A DNA stretch of 8,213 nucleotides from an uncultured Clostridia bacterium (GTDB lineage: Bacteria > Bacillota > Clostridia > Christensenellales > Borkfalkiaceae). The notes beneath the pieces were generated by a model that was not told the origin of the DNA, did no database searches, and worked only from the letters and a program-made list of their open reading frames with translations. Shown piece after piece: positions 1 to 6,914 of this stretch. The translations under genes and the position numbers were made by a program. The stretch is from contig CANREU010000065.1 in the NCBI GenBank assembly GCA_947629725.1, positions 1 through 8,213 on the forward strand, given 5' to 3'. Within the stretch, counting starts at the first letter, position 1, and each line of letters begins with the position of its first letter.

Positions 1-2439
1 CGCCTTCTGCTGTTCGAGGCCGTCCATCTGCTTGTTCCACTTATCCCATTCGCTGTAGTAGCCGTTGAAGCCGATCGGGAAGTAGCAGGTGGGGTCGGTC
101 TCGCTCTTCCACCCGTAGGTGTAGGCACCGCCCTCGCCCTCGGAGTTGCCCTCGCTCGTCCACTTGTAGGGCTGGCGGAGCCACCTGTCCTCGTGACCGC
201 TGCCTTCGCCCGGCGCGTTCGCCGTCTTGCAGCCCGTCATGCCGAGCTCGTCGCCCGCGTAGATCCACGTGATGCCCGGCATGGAGAGGCAGATGCCCGC
301 CCAAAGTTTGGCGAGTTTGCCCGTCGTCGCGTAGAGGCTGTCGGTCATATCCTGCTCGATCCAGTCGGCGCGCGCCGTGTTGCGCACCGCCGTCAAGCGG
401 TTGCGGGCGCGGGTGACGTCGTGGTTGGAGGTGAAGATGCCGTCGATGTAGTCGTGGCGGTAGAGATTGAAGTCGAACTGCGCCGCGACATAGCTCTGCA
501 TGCCCTTGTTGTTGTAGTCCTTGCCGTTGGTCGAATCGAATGCGGCCGTTGCGATCGCGCCCGATACGTCGTAGTAGAAGTTGAAGTTGAACTGCGAATC
601 CAAACCTTCATAGAGCTGCGCGATGTGGATGGGGTCGCCGTTGAAGTTCTCGGCAAGAAGGAGAGCGTTCGGATAGCTCGCCTTGAGTTTTGCGTTGAAC
701 TCCATAAAGAAGTTGGCGTCCTTCTTCACGTCATACGAATAGTCGCCCGCCGTGGAGCCGATGACCGAGCCGTCCGAGTAGTCGCGCACGATCTGGTTGG
801 AGTGGTCAGGATTCTCGTTGACCATGTAGATGTGCGTCGCCGCGTCGAGACGGAACCCGTCGAGCCCGAAACTCATCCAATAGAGGGCGACGTCCAAGAT
901 GGCGTCGCGCACCGCCTGATAGTCGAAGTTGAGTTCGGGCATGGAGCTGCCGAACGAGGAGTAAAAGTAGTAGCCGTTGCTGTCCTTATACCACTGGTTC
1001 TTCGCCGCCTGATCGGTGAGCGAACTCACGTATTCCTCGCTCTGCCACGTGTAGAAGCTGCGGTAGTCGATGACCTTCATCGTGCCGTCGGGCATCTTCA
1101 CCGTCTCCTTCTGGAGCTTGGAGCTCTTCACGAACCACGGGTTGGAGGTCGAGGTGTGGTTGAGGACGAAGTCCATGAGGACCTTCATGCCGCGCTTGTG
1201 CGCCTCGGTGAGGAGCTCGCGGTAGTCGTCGAGGGTGCCGAAGCGGGGATCGACCGTGAAGTAGTCGCGGATGTCGTACCCGTGGTAGCTGTTGGACTGC
1301 TGGAAGGGCGTGAGCCAAAGGGTGTCCACGCCGAACTCTTTGAGTTCGTCGAGCTTGCCGATGATGCCCTGAAGGTCCCCCATGCCGTCGTTATCGCTGT
1401 CTGCGAAGGACGCCATGAAGATCTGATAGCCGACGGAGTTGTTCTCCCACCCCGTCGCCACATCCTGCTGGGGATAGAGGTCGCTGTTGCCCTTGTGGGA
1501 GATGACGTCGTGCTGCGAGACCGCCGCGCCGGGCTCCAAGCCTGCGTAGGGATCGAACACTACGAAGGATTCGTAGGTGGGCGTGCCCGACTGGCCCTCG
1601 TTCTGGCGGATGAACCAGTGATAGTCGGCCTTCGAGTGCTGCGCGCTCGCAAGCGGGAAGGTGATGTCGCCGCTGTCGTTCACCCAGAAGCCCTGCCCGT
1701 GCAGACGGCTGTCGTGCGAGAAGAGCTGCACGCCGATGTAGTTGGTGTTGGAATAGTTGACCTCACTGTCCTTATGGGTGCGGGTCGCACTGTCCCAGCC
1801 GCCGTCGTGCCACGTGCCGTCGAGATAGATGTCGTACACGGCGCCGCTCTCGTCGATCTTCATGGGATAGAAGGTCCTCCCCTCGCTCGGGACGGGGTTG
1901 TATTCCCATACCCAGAGCCCCCAGTCGCCGTAGACGTCGGAGTCGATGGGGGTATCGTAGGAGTGGGTCGCGGCGTCGTAGGCGCCGTTCGTCGTGCCGT
2001 TCTCCGAAGCATCGTGCGCGGCGCGCAGATAATGCACGTAGAGATGACGGTTTTCGCCCCAGTCGAGGTTCTTTTCATACTCCTCCGCGATGTTCGCCGC
2101 ATCGGTCACCTGCCACTTGGCGGTGAGAGTGATGTCTTTCGTGACGGTGTCCGTCGTGAAATCCCACTCGGAGCTGCCGTTGAACCACCCTGCGAGCTCG
2201 TGGCCCTCCCAGTAGCTCTCCTGCGGGACGATCGCCGTCTCACCGCTCAAGACGAGCGTCGACGACGGGGTGACCGTTACCCCCGCCGCTTTGGCTTCCT
2301 CGCCCACGTCGTAAGTCACCGTGTGGTTGAGCGCGGGAGCCTCCGTCACGGGGTCCGGCGTCTTGTCTTTGCAGCCCGCCAGGCACCCGAGTGCGAGAAT
2401 GAGCGACAATACGATGCAGCTCAAACTTCTCTTCTTCAT
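1..2439 (-). CDS. GH13 alpha-amylase-family surface lipoprotein, C-terminus cut by window edge
   Basis: This is a secreted starch or maltodextrin hydrolase, lipid-anchored on the outer face of the membrane. The start at 2439 is preceded by AGGAGG at about 7 bases. 813 codons are visible with no stop. Residues 1-23 form a lipoprotein signal peptide with lipobox LAGC (lipidated Cys23). Residues about 40-110 match an InlB/Flg_new-type repeat (ends LTAKW). Residues about 132-300 resemble a PUD/CBM41-like starch-binding module (YVHYLR, then YGDWGLWVWEYNP). The catalytic barrel begins near 336 (YQIFMASFADSDNDGMGDLQG). GH13 regions are intact: I DFVLNH (423-428), V MPELNF (500-505), II GFRLDAATH with nucleophile Asp532, III acid/base Glu597 (LLAENF), IV TSNHD with Asp674, VII IYAGDELG. 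Region V and the lipoprotein form recall Thermotoga-type alpha-amylases (GH13_36); subfamily and product specificity are inferred. The final residues and the C-terminal beta-sandwich lie outside the window. A long open frame on the opposite strand is only its shadow. Confidence 0.93.
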   Translation of the reverse strand, partial: MKKRSLSCIVLSLILALGCLAGCKDKTPDPVTEAPALNHTVTYDVGEEAKAAGVTVTPSSTLVLSGETAIVPQESYWEGHELAGWFNGSSEWDFTTDTVTKDITLTAKWQVTDAANIAEEYEKNLDWGENRHLYVHYLRAAHDASENGTTNGAYDAATHSYDTPIDSDVYGDWGLWVWEYNPVPSEGRTFYPMKIDESGAVYDIYLDGTWHDGGWDSATRTHKDSEVNYSNTNYIGVQLFSHDSRLHGQGFWVNDSGDITFPLASAQHSKADYHWFIRQNEGQSGTPTYESFVVFDPYAGLEPGAAVSQHDVISHKGNSDLYPQQDVATGWENNSVGYQIFMASFADSDNDGMGDLQGIIGKLDELKEFGVDTLWLTPFQQSNSYHGYDIRDYFTVDPRFGTLDDYRELLTEAHKRGMKVLMDFVLNHTSTSNPWFVKSSKLQKETVKMPDGTMKVIDYRSFYTWQSEEYVSSLTDQAAKNQWYKDSNGYYFYSSFGSSMPELNFDYQAVRDAILDVALYWMSFGLDGFRLDAATHIYMVNENPDHSNQIVRDYSDGSVIGSTAGDYSYDVKKDANFFMEFNAKLKASYPNALLLAENFNGDPIHIAQLYEGLDSQFNFNFYYDVSGAIATAAFDSTNGKDYNNKGMQSYVAAQFDFNLYRHDYIDGIFTSNHDVTRARNRLTAVRNTARADWIEQDMTDSLYATTGKLAKLWAGICLSMPGITWIYAGDELGMTGCKTANAPGEGSGHEDRWLRQPYKWTSEGNSEGEGGAYTYGWKSETDPTCYFPIGFNGYYSEWDKWNKQMDGLEQQKA

Positions 2440-2476
2440 GGTTTCCTCCTATACATATTTCTTTCGGCAAACGAGT

Positions 2477-2496
2477 TTAGTAAACTGGTTTACCAA
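2477..2496. promoter_or_regulatory. Candidate LacI/GalR-type operator upstream of the amylase
   Basis: An interrupted palindrome reads TT-a-GTAAAC-tg-GTTTAC-c-AA: 6-bp perfect inner arms around a 2-bp centre, plus matching outer TT/AA. It lies about 40 bases upstream of the amylase start, between the ribosome binding site and any promoter, where a repressor would block transcription. Size, symmetry and A/T-rich flanks resemble LacI-family operators of maltodextrin genes. It lacks the central CG of a classical CcpA site. No regulator gene for it is visible here. The function is inferred. Confidence 0.45.
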
Positions 2497-2570
2497 TCTT
2501 CCAAATAAAACACAAAATGAACGGATCACCCCTGCATCCGACGATTTTGTGGCTGAAAATACATATTCTG

Positions 2571-2595
2571 TTCGCCTAATAGGATAATAGGCGAA
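2571..2595. repeat. 25-bp palindrome, partner of the terminator stem at 2740-2764
   Basis: The 8-bp arms TTCGCCTA and TAGGCGAA enclose a 9-base centre with partial symmetry. The inner 21 bases (2573-2593) match the reverse complement of 2742-2762 at 20 of 21 positions. On the amylase strand it would sit in the upstream or leader region. It is not followed by a T-run, so it is not itself an intrinsic terminator. It could be a protein-binding site, an mRNA hairpin, or one end of a small inverted-repeat element. Confidence 0.6.
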
Positions 2596-2604
2596 CGTCT
2601 TCCT

Positions 2605-2646
2605 ATATATAAAGGAAAGAAACTCATATATAAAGGAAAGAAACTC
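2605..2646. repeat. Perfect 2 x 21-bp tandem duplication in the amylase upstream region
   Basis: Two identical, directly adjacent 21-bp units (2605-2625 and 2626-2646) each start ATATATAAAGGAAAG and end AAACTC. The sequence is AT-rich and non-coding. The exact identity suggests a recent slippage or recombination duplication. Each unit carries a TATATA run, but no convincing -35 box is spaced correctly on either strand, so a promoter function is not claimed. Confidence 0.85.
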
Positions 2647-2696
2647 ACAAAAATTGGGGCGTTTTGAAATTTTTCTCGGAATTTTCTGAAAAACCA

Positions 2697-2725
2697 TTGA
2701 CAATTTTCATCTTTGGTAGTATCAT
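2697..2725 (+). promoter_or_regulatory. Sigma-A-type promoter pointing right, into the terminator pair
   Basis: TTGACA (2697-2702), a 17-base spacer, then TATCAT (2720-2725): 11 of 12 consensus positions at ideal spacing. The expected transcription start is near 2731-2733. The RNA would meet the bidirectional terminator hairpin at 2734-2769 at once, so it could give only a very short transcript. No plus-strand gene follows; bioY lies antisense beyond the terminators. It may be a tiny-RNA promoter, a relic of a lost gene, or a chance match. Confidence 0.5.
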
Positions 2726-2733
2726 AGGGACGT

Positions 2734-2769
2734 AAAAAAGCCGCCTATTATCCTAATAGGCGGCTTTTT
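2734..2769. terminator. Bidirectional rho-independent terminator (distal of the bioY pair)
   Basis: The 11-bp perfect stem GCCGCCTATTA / TAATAGGCGGC has a 3-base loop (2751-2753). An A-run precedes it and a T-run follows it, so it gives a stem plus U-tract on both strands. On the minus strand it is the second terminator after bioY, about 15 bases past the first. Its stem is an inverted near-copy of the palindrome at 2571-2595. Confidence 0.85.
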
Positions 2770-2775
2770 CGCGCG

Positions 2776-2806
2776 AAAAAGCCCCCTGCCGCGCCGCGGC
2801 AGGGGG
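2776..2806 (-). terminator. Rho-independent terminator of the metK-bioY operon
   Basis: On the minus strand the perfect 11-bp stem CCCCCTGCCGC / GCGGCAGGGGG with a 3-base loop is followed by CTTTTT. It lies about 44 bases past the bioY stop and is the first strong stop signal after metK-bioY. Its 5' side with flank (GAAACCCCCTGCC on the minus strand, 2810-2798) is identical to 13 bases at 8077-8089 in the right-end repeat region. It may derive from that repeat family. Confidence 0.9.
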
Positions 2807-2849
2807 TTTCACTTAAAATTAAAAAAATAGAGGGGGCGCGTCCCTGCGT

Positions 2850-3419
2850 TTACAAAACGAAGCGCTCGAGGCGCACCGAGAGGAAGGCGGCGATCGCAAG
2901 TTTGATGAGGTCGGGCAGGATGTAGGGCACGACGCAAATAAGGAGCGCCCCGCCCACCGAGACGGGGGTCGCCGTCCCGCCGTTATACACGATGAGGAAC
3001 CACACCGTGCCGAAGAGATAGCAGAGAAGGTTTCCGAGGATCATGAAGGCATAGAAGACGGCGGTCCGCCCGGCCCTGTTCTTCACGGGGAGGAGCTTCG
3101 CAAAGCCCGTGACGGCGACAGAGAGCACAAAGCCCAAAATGTAGCCGCCCGTCGGCCCCATGAGGGCGGGCACCCCCGCCTTGAATCCCGAGAAGACGGG
3201 CACGCCCGCGAGCCCCAAAAGGAGGTAGGCGAGCACCGCGAGGGTCCCCCGCTTCCACCCGAGGAGCCCCCCTACCGCCGCGACCGCGAAGGTCTGCAAG
3301 GTGAAGGGCACCGCCCCCACGGGGACGGAGATCCACGCGCACACCGCAATGAGCGCGGTCCCGAGCCCGACATAGGCGATGTCCTTTGCGACGCTCCGTC
3401 CTGTCTTTTCCGCCCTCAT
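2850..3419 (-). CDS. bioY: BioY biotin transporter, substrate-binding S component
   Basis: BioY is the membrane S component of an ECF-type importer that binds biotin. In Bacillota it usually works with a shared EcfA/A'/T module encoded elsewhere; none is visible here. The protein is 189 residues, the normal length, and almost entirely hydrophobic with about six membrane segments. BioY signatures are VPFTLQTF (37-44), GLAGVPVFSGFKAG (69-82), GPTGGYILGF (88-97) and the C-terminal PYILPDLIKLAIA (165-177). The ATG at 3419 was chosen because it overlaps the metK stop as ATGA (4-base overlap, translational coupling) and has GGAGG about 10 bases upstream. An in-frame start at 3464 would add 15 non-BioY-like residues inside metK. 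It is cotranscribed with metK and followed by two terminators. Identification is firm; biotin specificity follows from the family. Confidence 0.93.
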   Translation of the reverse strand: MRAEKTGRSVAKDIAYVGLGTALIAVCAWISVPVGAVPFTLQTFAVAAVGGLLGWKRGTLAVLAYLLLGLAGVPVFSGFKAGVPALMGPTGGYILGFVLSVAVTGFAKLLPVKNRAGRTAVFYAFMILGNLLCYLFGTVWFLIVYNGGTATPVSVGGALLICVVPYILPDLIKLAIAAFLSVRLERFVL

Positions 3420-4579
3420 TTCAAGAGGGCCTCCAGCTCTTCCGCACGGTCGCACTTCTCCCACGGGAACTTATCCCGCCCGAAGTGCCCGTAGGCCGCC
3501 GTCTCCGAATAGATGGGACGGCGCAAGTTTAAGGTCTCGATGATCGCCGCGGGACGGAGATCGAACTTCTCCCGCACGAGAGCGGCGAGCCGATCGTCGG
3601 GCAGTTTTCCCGTGCCGAAGGTGTCGACGAAGACGGAGACGGGGTGGGCGACGCCGATCGCAGAGGCTACCGGCAGCTCCATCTCGTCCGCGAGCCCCGC
3701 CGCGACCATGTTCTTGCAGATGTAGCGCGCCATATACGCCGCGCTCCTGTCGACCTTCGTCGGGTCCTTCCCCGAGAAAGACCCGCCGCCGTGGGCGCAC
3801 CTGCCGCCGTAGGTATCGACGATGATCTTCCTGCCCGTGAGTCCCGAGTCCCCCTCGGGCCCGCCGATCTCGAACCTGCCCGTGGGGTTGATGAAGTACT
3901 TGGTGTTCCCGTCGAGGAGCTCCGCGGGGATGACTTTTTTTACGATGAGCTCCTTCATGTCCCGCTCGATCTGCTCGTGGGAGACTTTGGTGTTGTGCTG
4001 GGCGGAGAGGACCACCGTGTCCACGCGGACGGGGGTCTTGCCGTCGTACTCGACGGTGACCTGCGTCTTGCCGTCGGGACGGAGATAATCCACGATTTTT
4101 TGTTTACGAACGTCGGCGAGACGCTTGGCGAGCTTGTGCGCGAGCACGATGGGAAGGGGCATGAGCTCCTCCGTCTCGCGGCAGGCATACCCGAACATCA
4201 TGCCCTGGTCGCCCGCGCCGATGAGGTCCTTCTCCTCCCCGCCCGCCTTGTTCTCGAGGGAGCTGTCTACCCCGAGCGCAATGTCGGGCGACTGCGCGTG
4301 GATGAGGACGTCGATACGGCATTTGTCGTAGGCAAAGTCCCCCGCATGATAGCCGATCCTTTGGATGACCTCGCGCGCGGTCCTTTCATAATCTGCCTTC
4401 GCCTTGCTCGTGACTTCCCCCGCGATCATGAGGGTGTTGTACGCCGCACAGCACTCCACCGCCGCGCGGGCATTGGGATCCTGACGCAGGAGCTCGTCCA
4501 AAATGGCGTCGGAGATATTGTCGCAGACCTTGTCGGGGTGACCTTCCGTCACGCTCTCGCTCGTAAAAAATCTTCTCAT
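3416..4579 (-). CDS. metK: S-adenosylmethionine synthetase (methionine adenosyltransferase)
   Basis: This cytosolic enzyme makes S-adenosylmethionine from ATP and methionine, releasing phosphate and diphosphate. The 387-residue protein is complete and of normal family length. Motifs in order: FTSESVTEGHPDK (5-17, ATP-binding His14), GAGDQGMMFGY (121-131, signature 1), DTYGGRCAHGGGSFSGKDPTK (255-275, containing signature 2 GGGSFSGKD), AIGVAHPVSVFVDTFGTGK (307-325) and AAYGHFGR (361-368). The ATG at 4579 has AGAGGA upstream at suitable spacing. It is first in a coupled pair with bioY and has its own consensus promoter about 27 bases upstream. Its product is the cofactor of the radical SAM maturase encoded just upstream. 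The leader is too short for a SAM riboswitch. Confidence 0.98.
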   Translation of the reverse strand: MRRFFTSESVTEGHPDKVCDNISDAILDELLRQDPNARAAVECCAAYNTLMIAGEVTSKAKADYERTAREVIQRIGYHAGDFAYDKCRIDVLIHAQSPDIALGVDSSLENKAGGEEKDLIGAGDQGMMFGYACRETEELMPLPIVLAHKLAKRLADVRKQKIVDYLRPDGKTQVTVEYDGKTPVRVDTVVLSAQHNTKVSHEQIERDMKELIVKKVIPAELLDGNTKYFINPTGRFEIGGPEGDSGLTGRKIIVDTYGGRCAHGGGSFSGKDPTKVDRSAAYMARYICKNMVAAGLADEMELPVASAIGVAHPVSVFVDTFGTGKLPDDRLAALVREKFDLRPAAIIETLNLRRPIYSETAAYGHFGRDKFPWEKCDRAEELEALLK

Positions 4580-4605
4580 ATCCGTTTTCCTCTTGTACCT
4601 TGTTT

Positions 4606-4634
4606 ATTATACGAGCCCCCGCGGGAAATGTCAA
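4606..4634 (-). promoter_or_regulatory. Perfect consensus sigma-A promoter of metK-bioY
   Basis: On the minus strand TTGACA (4634-4629), exactly 17 bases, then TATAAT (4611-4606). All 12 positions match the consensus. Transcription should begin near 4600, giving a leader of only about 20 bases. The -35 box starts about 33 bases beyond the amidohydrolase stop. A strong constitutive promoter fits a housekeeping enzyme. Confidence 0.9.
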
Positions 4635-4667
4635 CCGAAACGCGCTTATAATTCAAGCTCGCCTGTA

Positions 4668-5414
4668 TTAAAATGAATTGAAACTATACAAAGTTTTTCG
4701 GTAATTTTTGAAAAGGACGGGCAACGTGACTGCGTCGCTCGTGCGGTTACACCAATGCGTAATGGGAAAATCCGTGCCCCAAAGCATACGCGGCTGAAAT
4801 CCCGCGCGGCATATTTGCTCATAGCTATCGGGTGGACAAAACGCCGTGTCGCCGAGGAGATTTTCATATTTGCCGAACAGCCGAACGATCTCGCGGGCGT
4901 TGCGGCAATGCGCAAGGACAAATGTCACGTCGGGAAAATCCGCAAAATAATCTTCAAACCGCGCAGGAGAATCTGCAGCATCCACACCGGTGTGGAGCAA
5001 GATCGGAAAATTGTTTTCCGAAGCGCAAACGCAAATGTCGTGAAACAAATTATTTCCGATTTTTCCACCCCATTCGCCGATTTTCGGATGTATTTTGAAT
5101 CCCGCGTACATTGAACCGTCGACTTTTTCCAAGCTATCATATCGCTTCGGAACTGCCCAATATAGGGGAACGAGCGTCATGTTATATTTGCCCGCTTTCG
5201 CAAGCGCCTCCCTCATTTCTTCGTCGATATGGCGGGACAAATATTGCGCCTCATCAAAGGATGATGGCGCAATGCAGGACGTCGTCGACGAGACCCAAGC
5301 ACGGCGCACGCCGCTCCTATAGAGCGCCCTGACGACCAAAGACGGCTGATAATATAGATGATAATACTGTCCGAAGTGGACGTGACAGTCAAAAGTAAAT
5401 GCTTCGGAGTCCAT
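4668..5414 (-). CDS. TIM-barrel metal-dependent amidohydrolase, partner of the radical SAM maturase
   Basis: A 248-residue cytosolic protein of the amidohydrolase_2 (ACMSD-like) type with no signal peptide. Motifs fit a divalent-metal site: DCHVHFG (9-15; His11, His13), GFKIHP (105-110; Lys107, His109), ILLHTG (138-143; His141), VLAHC (166-170; His169) and WGTDFP (212-217; Asp215). These family positions are all filled, so it is probably an active hydrolase or decarboxylase. The ATG at 5414 shares its A with the maturase TGA stop. A GTG at 5417 directly before it is an alternative start. Either way translation is coupled to the maturase, and no strong ribosome binding site is visible. The pairing suggests action on the modified peptide or a fragment of it, but the substrate cannot be read from sequence. 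Codon use is AT-richer than metK. Confidence 0.85.
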   Translation of the reverse strand: MDSEAFTFDCHVHFGQYYHLYYQPSLVVRALYRSGVRRAWVSSTTSCIAPSSFDEAQYLSRHIDEEMREALAKAGKYNMTLVPLYWAVPKRYDSLEKVDGSMYAGFKIHPKIGEWGGKIGNNLFHDICVCASENNFPILLHTGVDAADSPARFEDYFADFPDVTFVLAHCRNAREIVRLFGKYENLLGDTAFCPPDSYEQICRAGFQPRMLWGTDFPITHWCNRTSDAVTLPVLFKNYRKTLYSFNSF

Positions 5415-6862
5415 CACGGCTTGGCTTTTTTCAGATATTCCAAGACGACTTGCTTATTGACTTTCGCCACGGCGCAGAAATGCTTTGCTACTTCCATGGG
5501 GTTTCCGCTTGGCGACTCGTTGGCAAATCTACCGGGACAAGGACTGCAAAATGCCTTGTTCGCGCAAGAAGAGCATTCCTTCATGTCGCCGCGCTTCAAG
5601 GCGCGGAGTTTTTTCATCCCGACCGACCGAAGCCAAATTTCATTCAGCGATTTTTCGTAAAGATTGCCGCAGACACAGCTCTGCCAGCCGGGACAGGGAT
5701 AGACATTGCCGTTCGCCACCATGCAAGCCGTGTTGACGGCGACCCCGCAGAACGGCTCGTTCGGGTCATAATCGTAATTTTGTACTGCGACGTCGTCCAA
5801 TCCCGAAATATCGTCGCGGTAGGTTTCATCGCATTCAATAATGGATTTTATCACCGAGCGGCACTCCTCGGGAGAGAGTCGGTTTGCGAGATTGTCCGTG
5901 CGGTGGTCGTATTCCGCCATAATGGCGTAATCGACGTTTACGCGGATCTTGTGGCTGTGCCCCCACTTGATGACGTCCGCAACGTCATCCCTGTTCGCCT
6001 TCATCACGGGGCAGTTGATCTGCACGGGAATATTGTTTTCGATGAGCCGCAAAATGGCGGCCTTCGTCTTTTCAAAGGAGCCCTTGACGGTTGTGATGGC
6101 GTCGTGATGTTCGGGCACCATGCTATATAAGCTCGTCTGTATGCCGCAAGTGTTCCCTTGCTTCATGATGCGCACAATGTCATCGTCCAAGAGGGTGAGA
6201 TTGGTCAAAACGTGTACGTAAAAGTCCTTCTCCTTCGCCGCGAGCAAAAATTCCTTGAACTGCGGGTGCGCCATCGGCTCGCCGCCCGAGAGCGTGACGC
6301 CGAGCGTGCCCATCCCCTGTAATTGGTCGAGAACGCTGTAATAGAGATCGGCAGAAATATCGGTGTTTTTGTACTCGTGCGGAATGTAGCAGTGAATGCA
6401 CCGTTCGTTGCATTTACTTGTCAATTCTATTTGAAAATTCGACAAGTACGGATTGGCGCGAAAGTACTCGTCGAAAACTTCCTGCGTATCGTTTGCAGAA
6501 CGGATATTTTTCGGGGTGTAATCCTCTTCCAAATTGATTTGCTTGACTTCGGAATAGTCGAAGCCGACGTTCTTCTCGTTGGCTTCCCGATAGGTCGCGC
6601 CTCTGACGACGTACCCGTCGTCCGCAAGGTTATCGAAAAATTCCTTGACGTCGGGAAGAATATCGGCGCTTGTGACGTCGATAAAGGATGCCGCGATCTC
6701 ATTGGATAGTTGTTCGAGAGACTTGGGAGTACGGGTGAGCGCGGACAAAAAAACTTGCCCGCTCTTATCGAAAGCAAGGTCGTTGAACAGCCCGCTCGAT
6801 TTGATATAGCCGAAATTCCCGATTTTTCTGATATAACAATCTTTTCCGAGTGCGTAATACAT
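5414..6862 (-). CDS. Radical SAM/SPASM peptide maturase with N-terminal PqqD-like domain
   Basis: A 482-residue enzyme expected to modify the adjacent precursor peptide. Residues about 8-90 look like a PqqD-type RiPP recognition element, a small winged-helix fold that binds leaders. The radical SAM core starts near 143 with the 4Fe-4S motif CNERCIHC (Cys151, 155, 158) and LSGGEP (191-196, SAM-contacting). The C-terminal SPASM domain has Cys372, 12 residues, G385-x4-Cys390, then Cys430, 433, 439, 442 and a final Cys463, enough for two auxiliary clusters. Cys396 and Cys398 are extra. The ATG at 6862 has AAAGGA about 9 bases upstream. The gene lies 92 bases after the precursor, across a hairpin, and overlaps the amidohydrolase. 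SPASM enzymes of this build make thioether (sactipeptide or ranthipeptide) or carbon-carbon links in Cys-containing peptides; which one is unknown here. Confidence 0.92.
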   Translation of the reverse strand: MYYALGKDCYIRKIGNFGYIKSSGLFNDLAFDKSGQVFLSALTRTPKSLEQLSNEIAASFIDVTSADILPDVKEFFDNLADDGYVVRGATYREANEKNVGFDYSEVKQINLEEDYTPKNIRSANDTQEVFDEYFRANPYLSNFQIELTSKCNERCIHCYIPHEYKNTDISADLYYSVLDQLQGMGTLGVTLSGGEPMAHPQFKEFLLAAKEKDFYVHVLTNLTLLDDDIVRIMKQGNTCGIQTSLYSMVPEHHDAITTVKGSFEKTKAAILRLIENNIPVQINCPVMKANRDDVADVIKWGHSHKIRVNVDYAIMAEYDHRTDNLANRLSPEECRSVIKSIIECDETYRDDISGLDDVAVQNYDYDPNEPFCGVAVNTACMVANGNVYPCPGWQSCVCGNLYEKSLNEIWLRSVGMKKLRALKRGDMKECSSCANKAFCSPCPGRFANESPSGNPMEVAKHFCAVAKVNKQVVLEYLKKAKP

Positions 6863-6914
6863 GGTAAACTATCCTTTGTTTTATTCTATTGCAATTTGTT
6901 ATGCCGCAGCGATG

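Noticed and set aside
193..2508. 771-codon open frame on the plus strand
   Set aside because: It is antisense to the amylase, which has complete GH13 motifs, a lipobox and a strong ribosome binding site. The plus-strand protein is Val/Arg/Glu-biased with no recognisable domain and is a by-product of GC-rich codon use.
2604..2650. TATATA runs as -10 boxes for the amylase on the minus strand
   Set aside because: No -35 sequence at 16-18 bases matches better than by chance. The amylase promoter could not be placed.
3417..3464. Upstream start for bioY at 3464
   Set aside because: The 15 added residues lie within metK and are unlike BioY. The ATGA overlap start at 3419 has a better context.
3644..4651. 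335-codon open frame on the plus strand
   Set aside because: It is antisense to metK, whose identity is certain. No ribosome binding site or domain is visible.
5399..6130. 243-codon open frame on the plus strand
   Set aside because: It is the shadow of the maturase SPASM region on the opposite strand and has no recognisable domain.
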